A stretch of DNA of 64,000 nucleotides from Leucobacter chromiiresistens (GCF_900102345.1 NZ_FNKB01000001.1:558001-622000); one strand, 5' to 3'. Positions 26,836 through 36,343 are shown, counted from the stretch's first letter. A program made the numbers and translations. Notes: generated from the sequence alone by a model not told the origin.

Positions 26836-28421
26836 GGGGTCGGTGTCTTTCTCGTGGGTGCCGGGCGTTCCGCCGCGATCGTGATCTGGTTGCGGTCGCG
26901 GGAGCGGGCCGGTGGCCCTGCGGCACTGCGACGGAGGGGCAGGGGCGTCGCGAGCAGCCCGGCGGACGTCCATCCCGCGACGGTGTCTTCCAGGTGCGGC
27001 CAGGCGAATATCGCGAACCCGGCTGCGAGCAGTGCGATGATCAGCACGGCGAGCATGAGGTCGACGGCGCCCCAGCCCCGCTTGCCGCTCGGCTCCTCGC
27101 CGGTCGCGGCGGTCGCGGCGTCGAGCTTCTCGGGCTGCTTCTCGGATCCGCTGCGTTTCGCCTTCACCGCGTCGCGCATCTGCTGCTTGCGCGCCTTCGC
27201 CCGGCGCTTCTCCTCGCGCTGCTCCTGCTGCAGGTATCGACGCGCCTCGCGGTCGGCCTTCTTCCGCTCCTTCTTGGTGCGCTCGTCGAACGCGTCGACC
27301 GGAACGAAGCCGGTTCTTCTCCGAGCCGGGTGATCGGGACCGTGAGGATCCTCCGGCGCGTCGCCCTCCGCCGCGCCCGCGGCGGCGGCGCCGTTCTGCA
27401 CGGCACCGCCGTCGGCGCCCGCCGCCGCATCGGTGCTGGCCACCGCATCGGTGCTGGTCGCCGCATCGGTGCTGGCCGGCTCCGGCGCGGATGCGCGCTG
27501 CTCGGCGGGCGCCGGTGCTGCGGGCTCCGCTTCGGCAGGCTCCGCTTCGGCAGGCGCCGCTGCGCGGGGCTCCGGTGCTGCGAGCTCTGCCGCGGCGGCG
27601 ATCGCGGGTGCCGGTGCCGACTGGGCGGGCGCCCGCGCAGCGAGCACCGGCTCCGTATCCGCCTCGGACTCCGGTGCGGCTGCGCCCGGGGCCGCGGCCC
27701 CCGTCGTCGCTTCCGCCGTCGGCTCCATCGACGCGGGCTCCATCGACGCGGGCTCCGTCGACGCGGGCTCCGTCGCCGTCGGCTCCATCGCCGCCGAGTC
27801 CGTGGTCTCCGGCTTCGCGGGTTCCGCCGCTCGGTCGACGTCGGTCGACGCCGCATCGGCCCGCAGCGCATCCTGCGCCGGTGGAACGTGCGCTGCACCT
27901 GCGGTTCTCGACGGGGCGATTCTCGGCGAAGCCGCCGCCGCAGTGCCCGTCGCGATCGACGGGGCCGTTTCCGCTGAGCTCGCACCCGCGGCGGGGAGCG
28001 CCGATCGCACCGTCCCGGGCGGCGTCACCGCACCGCGGCGCTCCCCGGTGGCGATCTCGCCGGTGTCGATCAGCGCCGCGGTGCGCGTCGCATCGGCCCG
28101 GCTCTTGCGCAGGAGCGCGACATTCGATTCGAGCTTGGCCTGCTGGGCGCGCAGCTGCTCGAGGGTCGTGCGCACGCGCTCGAGCGACATCGCCTCCTCG
28201 GCCTGGCGCTGCTCGACGACGTGACGCTTCTGCGCGGCGCGCTGCACGGAGCGCTGCACCTCGACGAGCTCGTCACGGAGTCGGAGCAGCGTCACCTCCG
28301 CCGCGGCCTTCTCGCGCAGCACCCGAACGAGTTCGCCGTCGATGCGGGCGCGAGAGCGATCATCGCGGAGGGGCCGCTGGGCGGCGGCGCGCCAGTGCAG
28401 CCCGGTGCCGGTCTCCCCCAT
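26832..28421 (-). CDS. coiled-coil membrane protein with repeat linker
   Basis: A 529-residue protein with four parts: an N-terminal coiled coil (about 30-105), a long Ala/Pro/Glu/Thr linker with pentapeptide repeats such as EPASM (about 110-390), a very basic helix (about 405-445), and one membrane helix near 453-475 followed by a Pro/Arg-rich tail. No family was recognised. GGGAGA precedes the ATG. As first gene of the operon it may anchor the filament-forming partners to the membrane. Confidence 0.72.
   Translation of the reverse strand: MGETGTGLHWRAAAQRPLRDDRSRARIDGELVRVLREKAAAEVTLLRLRDELVEVQRSVQRAAQKRHVVEQRQAEEAMSLERVRTTLEQLRAQQAKLESNVALLRKSRADATRTAALIDTGEIATGERRGAVTPPGTVRSALPAAGASSAETAPSIATGTAAAASPRIAPSRTAGAAHVPPAQDALRADAASTDVDRAAEPAKPETTDSAAMEPTATEPASTEPASMEPASMEPTAEATTGAAAPGAAAPESEADTEPVLAARAPAQSAPAPAIAAAAELAAPEPRAAAPAEAEPAEAEPAAPAPAEQRASAPEPASTDAATSTDAVASTDAAAGADGGAVQNGAAAAGAAEGDAPEDPHGPDHPARRRTGFVPVDAFDERTKKERKKADREARRYLQQEQREEKRRAKARKQQMRDAVKAKRSGSEKQPEKLDAATAATGEEPSGKRGWGAVDLMLAVLIIALLAAGFAIFAWPHLEDTVAGWTSAGLLATPLPLRRSAAGPPARSRDRNQITIAAERPAPTRKTPTP
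27425..27478. repeat. 3 x 18-bp tandem repeat
   Basis: Three consecutive units of CCGCATCGGTGCTGGNCN inside the coiled-coil membrane gene, encoding ASTDA-type linker repeats. Confidence 0.7.
27721..27795. repeat. 5 x 15-bp tandem repeat
   Basis: Five units of GGCTCCATCGACGCG with a few substitutions, encoding EPASM/EPAST pentapeptides in the same linker. Confidence 0.75.
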
Positions 28422-28739
28422 AGTCGTCTCCCACTTCTCCGCCTGCTGTCGCCGCACCCGATCGCCGACCGCGCTCGCGGCCCCTGCGCGCGGCTCGCGG
28501 CGCGGCTGCCGGATCGCCGGCCGGGGCCGGAGGCGGGAGGGCGGTCACCGCTGTGCGGCGCTCACACATTTGGGTAAACGTACTGTCGCCGAAGCCGTTG
28601 CGCGGAGAAATCGCAGCACTTTGGGTAGTGAAACGCGATGTTTACGTATTCGGCAGCCCGTTCTCCGCGCACTTCCGGCGGGTTTTACGCATTCGGGCGA
28701 CGGGAAAGTGCGTATCGGGAACAGGCGTAGGCTGAGGCC
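28422..28739. promoter_or_regulatory. divergent control region, AT-richer with direct repeats
   Basis: This 318-base gap separates the coiled-coil operon from the SGNH hydrolase. It is lower in GC than its surroundings between 28560 and 28730. TTTGGGTA occurs at 28569-28576 and 28620-28627, and GTTTACGTATTCGG (28640-28653) recurs as GTTTTACGCATTCGG (28682-28696). No gene is present. I could not place a convincing promoter for the coiled-coil operon. Confidence 0.5.
28728..28733 (+). promoter_or_regulatory. -10 of a leaderless SGNH-hydrolase promoter
   Basis: TAGGCT lies six bases before the GTG at 28740. The GAGG in between is too close to act as a ribosome site. Confidence 0.5.
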
Positions 28740-29549
28740 GTGATCGAGTCGCACGAAGCCACCGAACCCGCCCCGATCCGATACGTCGCGATCGGCGACA
28801 GTTTCACGGAGGGGGTCGGCGACGAGCGACCCGACGGCTCCGTGCGCGGGTGGGCGGATCTCGTCGCGCAGGGGCTCGCCGATGCGACGGGTGCGCCCGT
28901 CGAGTACGCGAATCTCGCCATCCGGGGCCGACTGCTCGCGCCGATCATCTCCGAGCAGCTGGAGCCGGCGCTCGCGCTGCGCCCCACCGTCGTGACGTTC
29001 AACGGCGGCGGCAACGACATGCTCCGGCCGCGCACGAACATCTCCTGGATCGCGGCCCAGACCGAGCGCGCCCTCCTGCGGATCCGCGACGCCGGCGCCG
29101 AGCCGGTGCTGCTCGCGGGTGCGAACCCGACCGCCGGTCTGCCCGGCGGCGTGCGCGTGCGGGCGAAGGGCGACGAGCTGGTGCGCGCCGCGCGCGCCAT
29201 CGCCGAGCGCCTGGAGGTGCGCTTCGCCGACAACTGGAGCGACCCCGAGCTCGCCGGCGGGCAGTACTGGTCGCCCGACCGGCTCCATCTCGCCCCCGTC
29301 GGCCACCATCGCGTGGCTGCGAACGTGCTGCGGGCGATGGGGTACGCGCCCCCGGTCGATTGGGAGGTGCAGGCCGGGCCGATCCCGCGTCCGACCCGCA
29401 GGGATCAGCTGCGCTACACCCGCGAGCACGTGGTGCCGTGGGTGCAGCGCCGACTGACCGGACGCTCCAGCGGAGACGGCCGCACGGCGAAGTACGCGGA
29501 GTGGACGCGGATCGAGCCCCGCGAGCGCGACTCCGCCCCCTCCGCATGA
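28740..29549 (+). CDS. SGNH/GDSL hydrolase
   Basis: A 269-residue esterase-type protein. Block I GDSFTEG (residues 19-25) holds the serine, NLAIRGR gives the oxyanion glycine, FNGGGND the asparagine, and SPDRLHLAPVGH the Asp-His pair. No signal peptide is present, so it is cytosolic. The GTG start is probably leaderless. Its stop overlaps the next start by four bases. Confidence 0.9.
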   Translation: MIESHEATEPAPIRYVAIGDSFTEGVGDERPDGSVRGWADLVAQGLADATGAPVEYANLAIRGRLLAPIISEQLEPALALRPTVVTFNGGGNDMLRPRTNISWIAAQTERALLRIRDAGAEPVLLAGANPTAGLPGGVRVRAKGDELVRAARAIAERLEVRFADNWSDPELAGGQYWSPDRLHLAPVGHHRVAANVLRAMGYAPPVDWEVQAGPIPRPTRRDQLRYTREHVVPWVQRRLTGRSSGDGRTAKYAEWTRIEPRERDSAPSA

Positions 29550-30772
29550 CCGCGCCCTCCGAATCGAGCGGCCGCCGCCCTCGGGCGCTCGCGGGCGCGC
29601 TGGCGCTCACCGGGCTGCTGCTCGTCGCGGGCAACCTGCGTGCGAGCCTCACCTCGGTCGGCCCGATCCTCGACCGTCTGCAGTCGGAGCTCGGGCTGAG
29701 CTCGCTCGCCGCCTCGATGCTCATCAGCCTGCCGCTGCTCGCGTTCGCCGGGGTGTCGCCGATCGTGCCGTCCGTGGCGGCGCGCCTCGGGCTCGAACGG
29801 CTGCTCGGCGGCAGCCTCGCGATGCTCGCCGCGGGAATCGCGCTGCGCTCCGTCGGCGGCGCGTGGCTCTGGGTGGGCACGATCGTGCTCGGCGTCGCGA
29901 TCGCGTCGCTCAACGTGTCGCTGCCCGCACTCGTGAAGCGCGACTACCCGAGGCGCATCGGGCAGGTGACGGGCGCGTACTCGGTGGTGCAGTCGGTGTT
30001 CGCCGCGATCGCGGCGGGCGTCTCCGTGCCCCTCGCCGACGCGACGAGCCTCGGGTGGCGACTGTCGCTCGGCCTGTGGGCCGGGTTCGCGCTCCTCGCG
30101 CTCGCCGCCCTCGTTCCGCGGATTCTGCGCAGCGGCTCGCCGCGCGACAGCGCGCCCAGCGAGGTCATCGCGCTGCCCGGCGGCGGCACCTCGCGCGACC
30201 GGTTCTCGCCCTGGAGGTCGGCCCTCGCCTGGCAGCTCACCGCGTTCATGGGCGTGCAGTCGGTCGCCTACTACATCCTCATCCTCTGGCTGCCCTCGAT
30301 CGAGGTCGCATCGGGCATCTCGCCCTCCGCCGCCGGGCTCCACCTGCTCATTCTGAACGCCGTCGCGATCATCGGCAGCACCGTGTGCTCGGCGCTCATT
30401 CCGCGGTTCCGCGACCAGCGCGGGCTGGGCGCGGTCTCGGGCCTCTTCTTCGTGGTGGCCGCCGTCGGGCTCGCGTTCGCCCCCCAGTGGGGCGCCGTCT
30501 GGGCCGGGTGCGGGGGCCTGTCGGGCGGCATCTCGATCGTGCTGGCGCTCTCGTTCTTCGGGCTGCGCACCCACCACCACCGCCACGCCGCCGCCGTCTC
30601 CGGCATGGCGCAGGCCGTCGGGTACCTGTGCGCCGCCGCCGGGCCGCCCGCGATCGGGCTGCTCCACGACGCGACCGGATCATGGGCGCCAGCGCTGTGG
30701 ACGATCGGCGGCATCGGCGTGCTGCTGATGGGGCTCGGGGTGCTCGCGGGCCGCGACCGCTACGTGCGGTAG
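29546..30772 (+). CDS. CynX/NimT-type MFS transporter
   Basis: A 408-residue twelve-helix transporter. The opening LLLVAGNLRASLTSVGP and the middle QSVAYYILILWLPSIEV are typical of the CynX/NimT branch of the major facilitators. These proteins move cyanate, nitroimidazoles or other small compounds; the substrate here is unknown. It is coupled to the SGNH hydrolase by an ATGA overlap, so the two may act on one ester or its product. Confidence 0.88.
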   Translation: MTAPSESSGRRPRALAGALALTGLLLVAGNLRASLTSVGPILDRLQSELGLSSLAASMLISLPLLAFAGVSPIVPSVAARLGLERLLGGSLAMLAAGIALRSVGGAWLWVGTIVLGVAIASLNVSLPALVKRDYPRRIGQVTGAYSVVQSVFAAIAAGVSVPLADATSLGWRLSLGLWAGFALLALAALVPRILRSGSPRDSAPSEVIALPGGGTSRDRFSPWRSALAWQLTAFMGVQSVAYYILILWLPSIEVASGISPSAAGLHLLILNAVAIIGSTVCSALIPRFRDQRGLGAVSGLFFVVAAVGLAFAPQWGAVWAGCGGLSGGISIVLALSFFGLRTHHHRHAAAVSGMAQAVGYLCAAAGPPAIGLLHDATGSWAPALWTIGGIGVLLMGLGVLAGRDRYVR

Positions 30773-30837
30773 CGGGCCTCCGGCGTGCCCGACGCCGGCC
30801 CCGCCGCCGCCTGTAGGGGCCCTTCCGGCTTCCCCGA

Positions 30838-30855
30838 ATCATCCCTCGGGATGAT
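30838..30855. repeat. perfect 18-bp palindrome
   Basis: ATCATCCCTCGGGATGAT pairs 8+2+8. It lies in the 267-base gap before the RND gene and could be an operator or a terminator stem of the CynX operon; no U tract follows. The rest of the gap is GC-rich and without a clear promoter. Confidence 0.55.
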
Positions 30856-31039
30856 CCGAAATGGTACCGCGGGCCGATGCCCGCGCTCGCCGGAGCCGAC
30901 AAGCTGAGAGGGTCGATCACGCCGCCCGGCTCGCGCCCGGCTGCGTCTCCCGTCTCGTCTCACCGGACGCACGGCGGCCGACGCATCCCCGGGTGCGCCG
31001 GCCGCCGTCGCGCCGCCCGACGCCCAGCCGAAAGCGTTC

Positions 31040-34000
31040 ATGTCGTTCCTCACGCGCACCAGTCTCAAGAACCGACTCATCGTCGGCCTCACCACCCTCG
31101 CGATCGCCGTGATCGGCGTCGTCTCGATGGGATCGCTGAAGCAGGAGCTGATGCCCTCGATGCAGGTGCCCATGGCGTTCGTCATGGCGCAGTCGCAGGG
31201 CCTCGCCCCCGAGGAGATGGCGAGCACCGTCACCGAGCCCGTAGAGCAGGCGCTGCTCGCCGTGCCCGGAGTCACGAGCGTCACCTCGACCACCTCCAGC
31301 GGCGATGCGCAGATCATCGCCGAGTGGAGGTTCGGGGAGGACGACGACGAGACCCTGCGCGCCATCCGCAGCGCCGCCGAGGCGCTGCGCCCGTCGTTCC
31401 CGTCGGGCAGCGAGCTGCAGGTCATGTCGGGCGGCGCCGACGACATGCCCGCGATGATGCTGAGCGCCGGCACGTCGGGCGATCAGGAGGCCTTCGGCGA
31501 CGCGCTCGCCCAGACCGTGGTGCCCGCACTGCAGAACATCCCCGGCGTGCGCACCGTGGATCTCGCCGGGCAGCAGGAGCACCGCATCACGATCGCCCTG
31601 CGGGCGGCCGACGTCACGCGGCTCGAGGTCGACCCCGCGAGCCTGCAGCCGATCCTGCAGTCGCACGGCGCGGCGCTCCCCGCCGGGCAGGCCGAGTCGG
31701 CCGAAGGGCCCATCTCGGTGACGGTCGGCACTCCCCTCGCCTCCCTCGAGGACATCGCCGCACTGCCCGTGCCCACCGCCGACGGCGCCGTGCGCATCTC
31801 GGACTTCGCCGATGTCGAGCTGGAGGCGGTGCCCGCCCAGAACCTGTCGCGCGTCAACGGCAACCCGTCGCTCACCCTGCAGATCACGCCGGCGCAGGGA
31901 GCGAACGTCGTCGACATCTCGCACGCGGTGCACGCCGAGCTCGATCGCCTCGCGCCCACCCTCGACGCCGAGTTCATCACCATCTTCGACCAGGCGCCCT
32001 TCATCGAGCAGTCGATCCACGATCTCTCGGTCGAGGGCGGGCTCGGGCTGCTCTTCGCGGTACTCGTGATCCTGGCGTTCCTCTGGTCGTGGCGATCGAC
32101 CGTCATCGCGGCCGTCTCGATCCCGCTCTCCCTGCTCATCACCCTCATCGGGCTCTGGACGAGCGGCAACACCCTCAACATCTTGACGCTGGGCGCACTC
32201 ACCATCGCCATCGGCCGCGTCGTCGACGACTCGATCGTCGTCATCGAGAACATCAGCCGCCGCAGGGGCGACGGCCCGCTGACCGTCGAGGGCGTCGTCG
32301 CCTCCGTGCGGCAGGTGGCCGGCGCGATCACCGCGTCGACGCTCACGACCGTCGCGGTGTTCCTGCCCATCGCGTTCGTGTCGGGCATCGCGGGGCAGCT
32401 CTTCCGGCCGTTCGCCGTCACCGTGTCGATCGCCCTCATCGCCTCCCTCGTAGTCGCGCTCACCATCGTTCCCGTGCTGGCCTACTGGTTCCTGCGGCAC
32501 GCCCCCGCGCACCGGGGAGCGGCAGCCTCCGCGGCCGACGGCGCAGCCGACGCCGACCGTGCGGGCCGGGCCGTGCAGGATCACGAGCGCGCGCCCGAAC
32601 CCGCCGCCTTCGGGGCCGGCAGCGCCGACGCCCCGCGATCCCTCCCCGCCGAGCCGTCGGAGCTCGACGAGATCCAAACCGCGCCGGATCGGCTGCAGCG
32701 CACCTTCATGCCCGCGCTGAACGCCACCCGCCGGCACCCGGCCATCACACTCGTCGTGTCGGGACTGCTGCTCGTCGCCACCCTCGGCATGACCGCGTTC
32801 ATCAAGACCGACTTCCTCGGCTCGTCGGGCCAGGAGAGCCTGCAGCTCACGCAGGCTCCCCCGCAGGAGGCCGGCGACGACCTCGTGGCCGCCGCCGAGC
32901 CGGTCGAAGCCGCACTCGGCAGGATTCCGGGCATCGCCGACGTGATGACGTCGATCCCCATGCCCACCCCCGGCACGCCGAGCACCATCAGCTACGACCT
33001 GCAGCTCGACGACGGCGCCGATGTCGAGACGGTCGAGGCGGCGGTCCAGGATGCCGTCGACGCGCTGCCCGACGCGGGCGAGATCTCGCTCGCCTCGCAG
33101 GATGCGTTCGTGGCCGGCGCCGCCGGAGAGGGCATCGCGCTGCAGATCTCGGGCAACGACGGGCAGGCGCTGCGGGAGGCCAGCGACCTGCTCGAAGCGC
33201 AGCTCGCCGATGCCGACGGGGTGCGCTCCGTCACGAGCGAGCTCTCGGGCGAGCAGCCCGTGCTGCGCGTCGTCGTCGACGAGCTGGAGGCGACCCGCCT
33301 CGGCTTCGACCGCACCACCATCGCGACCGCCGTGCAGGAGGCCCTCTCGGGCTCGACCGTCGGCACCCTCATGCTCGGCGGCCAGGAGCGCGACATCATC
33401 GTGCGCACCCCGGGCACGGAGCGCGCCGCCGACCAGCTCGGCGAGGTGCTGCTGCCCGTCACCGCGCAGCAGACCGCGGAGGCGCAGAAGGCCGCCGGCA
33501 AGGTGCTCGAGGACAAGGCCAAGGCCGAGGCCGAAGCCGCCCGCATCGAGGCGGCGAACGAGCTGGACGCCCAGATCGCCGACGCCGCGAACCAGCGCGC
33601 CGAACTCGTGTCGCAGATCGGAGCGCTGAACGAGCAGCTCGCGCAGCTCTCGGCCGCACCCGTCGTACCCGAGGCGCCGCGCACCCCCGACGAGGATGCG
33701 CTGGTGCGCGCCCAGGAGGAGCGCGCCGAGCAGCTCGCAGGCCTGCAGGGCGCGCTCGAGAGCGCGCAGGCGGGCATCACCGGAATGGACGAGCAGATCG
33801 CCGCACTGCGCCAGGCGCAGACCGACGCGGCGACGCGGCAGGCGGAGGCCGAGGCCGCCGAGGCCGAGCAGCGCGAAGCGGCCGAGGTCACGGGCGACGC
33901 CATCCCCCTCTCGGCGGTCGCTACGATCGAGCAGGAGCTCACGGCGCCCACGATCACCCGTGCCGACGGCGAGCGCCAGGTGTCGCTGACCGTGATCCCC

Positions 34001-34996
34001 CGCGACGGCGAGCTCGCGACCGCGAGCCTCTCGATCGACACCGCCATCGCCGAGACGAAGCTGCCGGCCGGCGTGCAGTTCGAACAGGGCGGGGCCGCCG
34101 AGCAGCAGGACGAGGCGTTCGGGCAGCTCGGCCTCGCGATGCTCGCGGCGATCATGCTCGTGCTGCTCGTGATGGTCGCCACCTTCCGCAGCTTCCGCGG
34201 TCCGCTGGTGCTGCTCATCTCCATCCCGTTCGCGGCGACCGGCGCCATCATCGGCCTGCTCGTCACGCAGACCGCTCTCGGGCTGCCGGCCCTGATCGGC
34301 CTGCTCATGCTCATCGGCATCGTCGTGACGAACGCCATCGTGCTGATGGACCTCGTGAACCGGCTCCGCGAGGCGGGGGCGACCCTCGACGAGGCCGTGG
34401 AGCACGGCACCCGCCTGCGCCTGCGCCCGATCCTCATGACGGCTGCGGCCACGGTGTTCGCGCTGATCCCGATGTCGCTGGGGCTCACCGGGGGCGGCGT
34501 GTTCATCTCGAAGCCCCTCGCCATCGTCGTGATCGGCGGACTCGTCTCGTCGACGCTGCTCACGCTCATCCTCGTGCCGATCCTCTACACGCTCGTGGAG
34601 CGCCGCCGAGAGCGCAGGCTCGTGAAGCGCGCCGCCCGGCGAGAGCGGAGGCTCGCCCTGCGAGCGGACGGTGCGAGCGCTCCCACCGAGGCGCGCGACG
34701 CCCAGCGCGAATTCGCCGCCGAGCAGCGCACGGCGAAGCAGGAGGCCCGCGAGGCGAAGCAGGCGGCGCGGGCGGCGCAGCGGGCGGCGAAGCGGGAAGG
34801 GCGCGAGGCGAAGCGCGCGGCGCGGGCGAACCGTTCGACGGCGCGTTCGGCGGGGTCGGCGGGGTCGGCGGGCGGCCGCTCGCCCGAGGCCGACGCGGCG
34901 GGCGAGGACGGAACGGCCGGCGGCGGCGAGCCGGCCGGCGGTGTCGAGCCGAGCGGCGGCGGCGAGCCGGGCGCTGCCGGCGAGGCCCGCGCGTAG
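31040..34996 (+). CDS. RND efflux permease with coiled-coil insertion
   Basis: A 1318-residue AcrB/HAE1-like pump. Helix 1 is near residues 12-32, the first helical bundle spans about 335-495 with the proton-relay VDDSIVVIEN motif near 395, and the second spans about 1035-1195. Two soluble domains lie between. Unusually, the second soluble domain contains a coiled-coil insertion of about 150 residues (roughly 815-955, Glu/Ala/Gln-rich), and the C-terminus adds an 110-residue Lys/Arg/Ala then Gly-rich cytosolic tail. No membrane-fusion partner gene is adjacent. Confidence 0.9.
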   Translation: MSFLTRTSLKNRLIVGLTTLAIAVIGVVSMGSLKQELMPSMQVPMAFVMAQSQGLAPEEMASTVTEPVEQALLAVPGVTSVTSTTSSGDAQIIAEWRFGEDDDETLRAIRSAAEALRPSFPSGSELQVMSGGADDMPAMMLSAGTSGDQEAFGDALAQTVVPALQNIPGVRTVDLAGQQEHRITIALRAADVTRLEVDPASLQPILQSHGAALPAGQAESAEGPISVTVGTPLASLEDIAALPVPTADGAVRISDFADVELEAVPAQNLSRVNGNPSLTLQITPAQGANVVDISHAVHAELDRLAPTLDAEFITIFDQAPFIEQSIHDLSVEGGLGLLFAVLVILAFLWSWRSTVIAAVSIPLSLLITLIGLWTSGNTLNILTLGALTIAIGRVVDDSIVVIENISRRRGDGPLTVEGVVASVRQVAGAITASTLTTVAVFLPIAFVSGIAGQLFRPFAVTVSIALIASLVVALTIVPVLAYWFLRHAPAHRGAAASAADGAADADRAGRAVQDHERAPEPAAFGAGSADAPRSLPAEPSELDEIQTAPDRLQRTFMPALNATRRHPAITLVVSGLLLVATLGMTAFIKTDFLGSSGQESLQLTQAPPQEAGDDLVAAAEPVEAALGRIPGIADVMTSIPMPTPGTPSTISYDLQLDDGADVETVEAAVQDAVDALPDAGEISLASQDAFVAGAAGEGIALQISGNDGQALREASDLLEAQLADADGVRSVTSELSGEQPVLRVVVDELEATRLGFDRTTIATAVQEALSGSTVGTLMLGGQERDIIVRTPGTERAADQLGEVLLPVTAQQTAEAQKAAGKVLEDKAKAEAEAARIEAANELDAQIADAANQRAELVSQIGALNEQLAQLSAAPVVPEAPRTPDEDALVRAQEERAEQLAGLQGALESAQAGITGMDEQIAALRQAQTDAATRQAEAEAAEAEQREAAEVTGDAIPLSAVATIEQELTAPTITRADGERQVSLTVIPRDGELATASLSIDTAIAETKLPAGVQFEQGGAAEQQDEAFGQLGLAMLAAIMLVLLVMVATFRSFRGPLVLLISIPFAATGAIIGLLVTQTALGLPALIGLLMLIGIVVTNAIVLMDLVNRLREAGATLDEAVEHGTRLRLRPILMTAAATVFALIPMSLGLTGGGVFISKPLAIVVIGGLVSSTLLTLILVPILYTLVERRRERRLVKRAARRERRLALRADGASAPTEARDAQREFAAEQRTAKQEAREAKQAARAAQRAAKREGREAKRAARANRSTARSAGSAGSAGGRSPEADAAGEDGTAGGGEPAGGVEPSGGGEPGAAGEARA

Positions 34997-35050
34997 GGGC
35001 GCTTCGCAGCCCTCCGCAGCCCCTCCGCAGCCCTCCGGAGCCCCTCTATC

Positions 35051-35137
35051 CCCGCCGAGACGGAGGCCATGCGCCGAGACCGAGGGTTCCGCAAGCCGAG
35101 AAACCCTCGGTCTCAGCGAAAACCCTCGGTCTCAGCG
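35051..35137. repeat. palindromic repeat element (35 kb copy)
   Basis: GCGCCGAGACCGAGGGTT at 35071-35088 faces two successive inverted arms, AACCCTCGGTCTCAGCG at 35102-35118 and again at 35121-35137. It lies between the convergent RND and threonine-synthase-like genes. It is the same family as at 11.2 kb, with CC in place of the variable bases. Confidence 0.8.
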
Positions 35138-35195
35138 GGGGGGTCGGGGCGGGGGGCGGCACCACCGCGCCACCGCACCGCCGCACCGCACCGCT

Positions 35196-36317
35196 TCAGG
35201 CGGGCGGCGGCGCCTTGAGCCCCGAGCCGGTGAGCAGCACGACGGTCGTGTCGGAGGGCAGGATCGCGCGGCGCTCGACCAGCACTCCGAGCGCCGCGGC
35301 CGCGGTCGCGCTCGTCGGCTCGGCGAAGAGCCCGCGCGCCGCGAGCTGCGCGTGCGCCGCCCGGATGCCGTCCTCGGGGATCGCGACCGTGCCGCCGCCG
35401 CTCTCCCGGAGTGCGTCGAGCATCGGTTCGAGGCGGAGCGGCCGGGCGATGGACGCGCCCTCCGCGATCGTCGGGAGCACCGCTCGCGCTCGGGCAGCGT
35501 CGCCCCGTTTCACGTGGAACGCCGCGTCCACGGGCGAGCAGTGCAGGGGCTGCGCGGCGTAGAGCCTCGGCAGCCGGTCGATCTCGCCGGCACGCAGCAG
35601 CTCGCGGAACCCGAGGGCGCACCCGAGCAGGCTGCTGCCCGCCCCGACCGGCATCACCACGGCGTCGGGGGCGACGAACCCGAGATCCTCCCAGATCTCG
35701 TAGGCCAGGGTCTTCGTCCCCTCCAGGAAGAACGGGTGCCAGTTGTGGCTGGCGTACCAGCCCAACCCGCGCTCCGCGGCGGCGATCGCGGCATCCTGGG
35801 CGGCCACCCTGGGCCCCTCGACCAGTTCGATGCGCGCCCCGTACGCCCGCGCTTGCACGAGCTTGCCGGGCGATGTGCTCGCCGGGGCGAACACGGAGAC
35901 GTCGAGGCCCGCCGCAGCGCCGTAGGCGGCGACCGAGGCCCCGCCGTTGCCCGAGCTGTCTTCGATCACCGCCCGGGCGCCCTGCTGCCGCAGCAGGGAG
36001 AGCATCACGCTCGACCCGCGATCCTTGAAGCTGCCGGTGGGCGAGCACCACTCGAGCTTCCAGAGCGGCCGCGCACCGCCCCACTCCCCCGCCACGAGCG
36101 GCGTGCGCCCCTCGCCGAGCACCACCGGCGCGGCGATCTCGCCGGCGAATGCCGCGCGATAGCGCCACAGACCGGGAGCGTCGGGCTCGATCTCCGCTCG
36201 GGTGATCCCGCGCCCCGGCTCCAGGAGCATCGGGCCGCCCGTGCCCGAGCGCCAACGCCCCGGTTCGAGCGGGATCCGCTCCCCCGAGGCGGGGTCGACG
36301 TACTGCCGCTCGGGCAC
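35196..36317 (-). CDS. threonine-synthase-like PLP enzyme
   Basis: A roughly 373-residue fold-type II PLP enzyme. TGSFKDRGSS near residue 97 holds the PLP lysine, SSGNGGASVAAYGAAAGL near 125 binds phosphate, and LTGSGLKAP ends the protein as in threonine synthase. It could make threonine or a related amino acid. The start is uncertain: GTG at 36317 is used, but reading could begin further upstream, even at a CTG overlapping the gluD stop. It follows the glu transporter genes on the same strand. Confidence 0.82.
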   Translation of the reverse strand: MPERQYVDPASGERIPLEPGRWRSGTGGPMLLEPGRGITRAEIEPDAPGLWRYRAAFAGEIAAPVVLGEGRTPLVAGEWGGARPLWKLEWCSPTGSFKDRGSSVMLSLLRQQGARAVIEDSSGNGGASVAAYGAAAGLDVSVFAPASTSPGKLVQARAYGARIELVEGPRVAAQDAAIAAAERGLGWYASHNWHPFFLEGTKTLAYEIWEDLGFVAPDAVVMPVGAGSSLLGCALGFRELLRAGEIDRLPRLYAAQPLHCSPVDAAFHVKRGDAARARAVLPTIAEGASIARPLRLEPMLDALRESGGGTVAIPEDGIRAAHAQLAARGLFAEPTSATAAAALGVLVERRAILPSDTTVVLLTGSGLKAPPPA

Positions 36318-36343
36318 GCGCGGAGCGACCGGCCGCCGGGCCG

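Noticed and set aside
23615..26926. Single 1100-residue coiled-coil gene
   Set aside because: Only the last 210 residues have sensible composition; the rest is a shadow of two other genes. The GTG at 24247 overlaps the preceding stop.
30917..34405. Very long minus-strand reading frame opposite the RND gene
   Set aside because: It is a high-GC shadow frame: its composition is Arg/Gly/Asp/His-rich without domains, and the plus strand encodes a clear RND pump.
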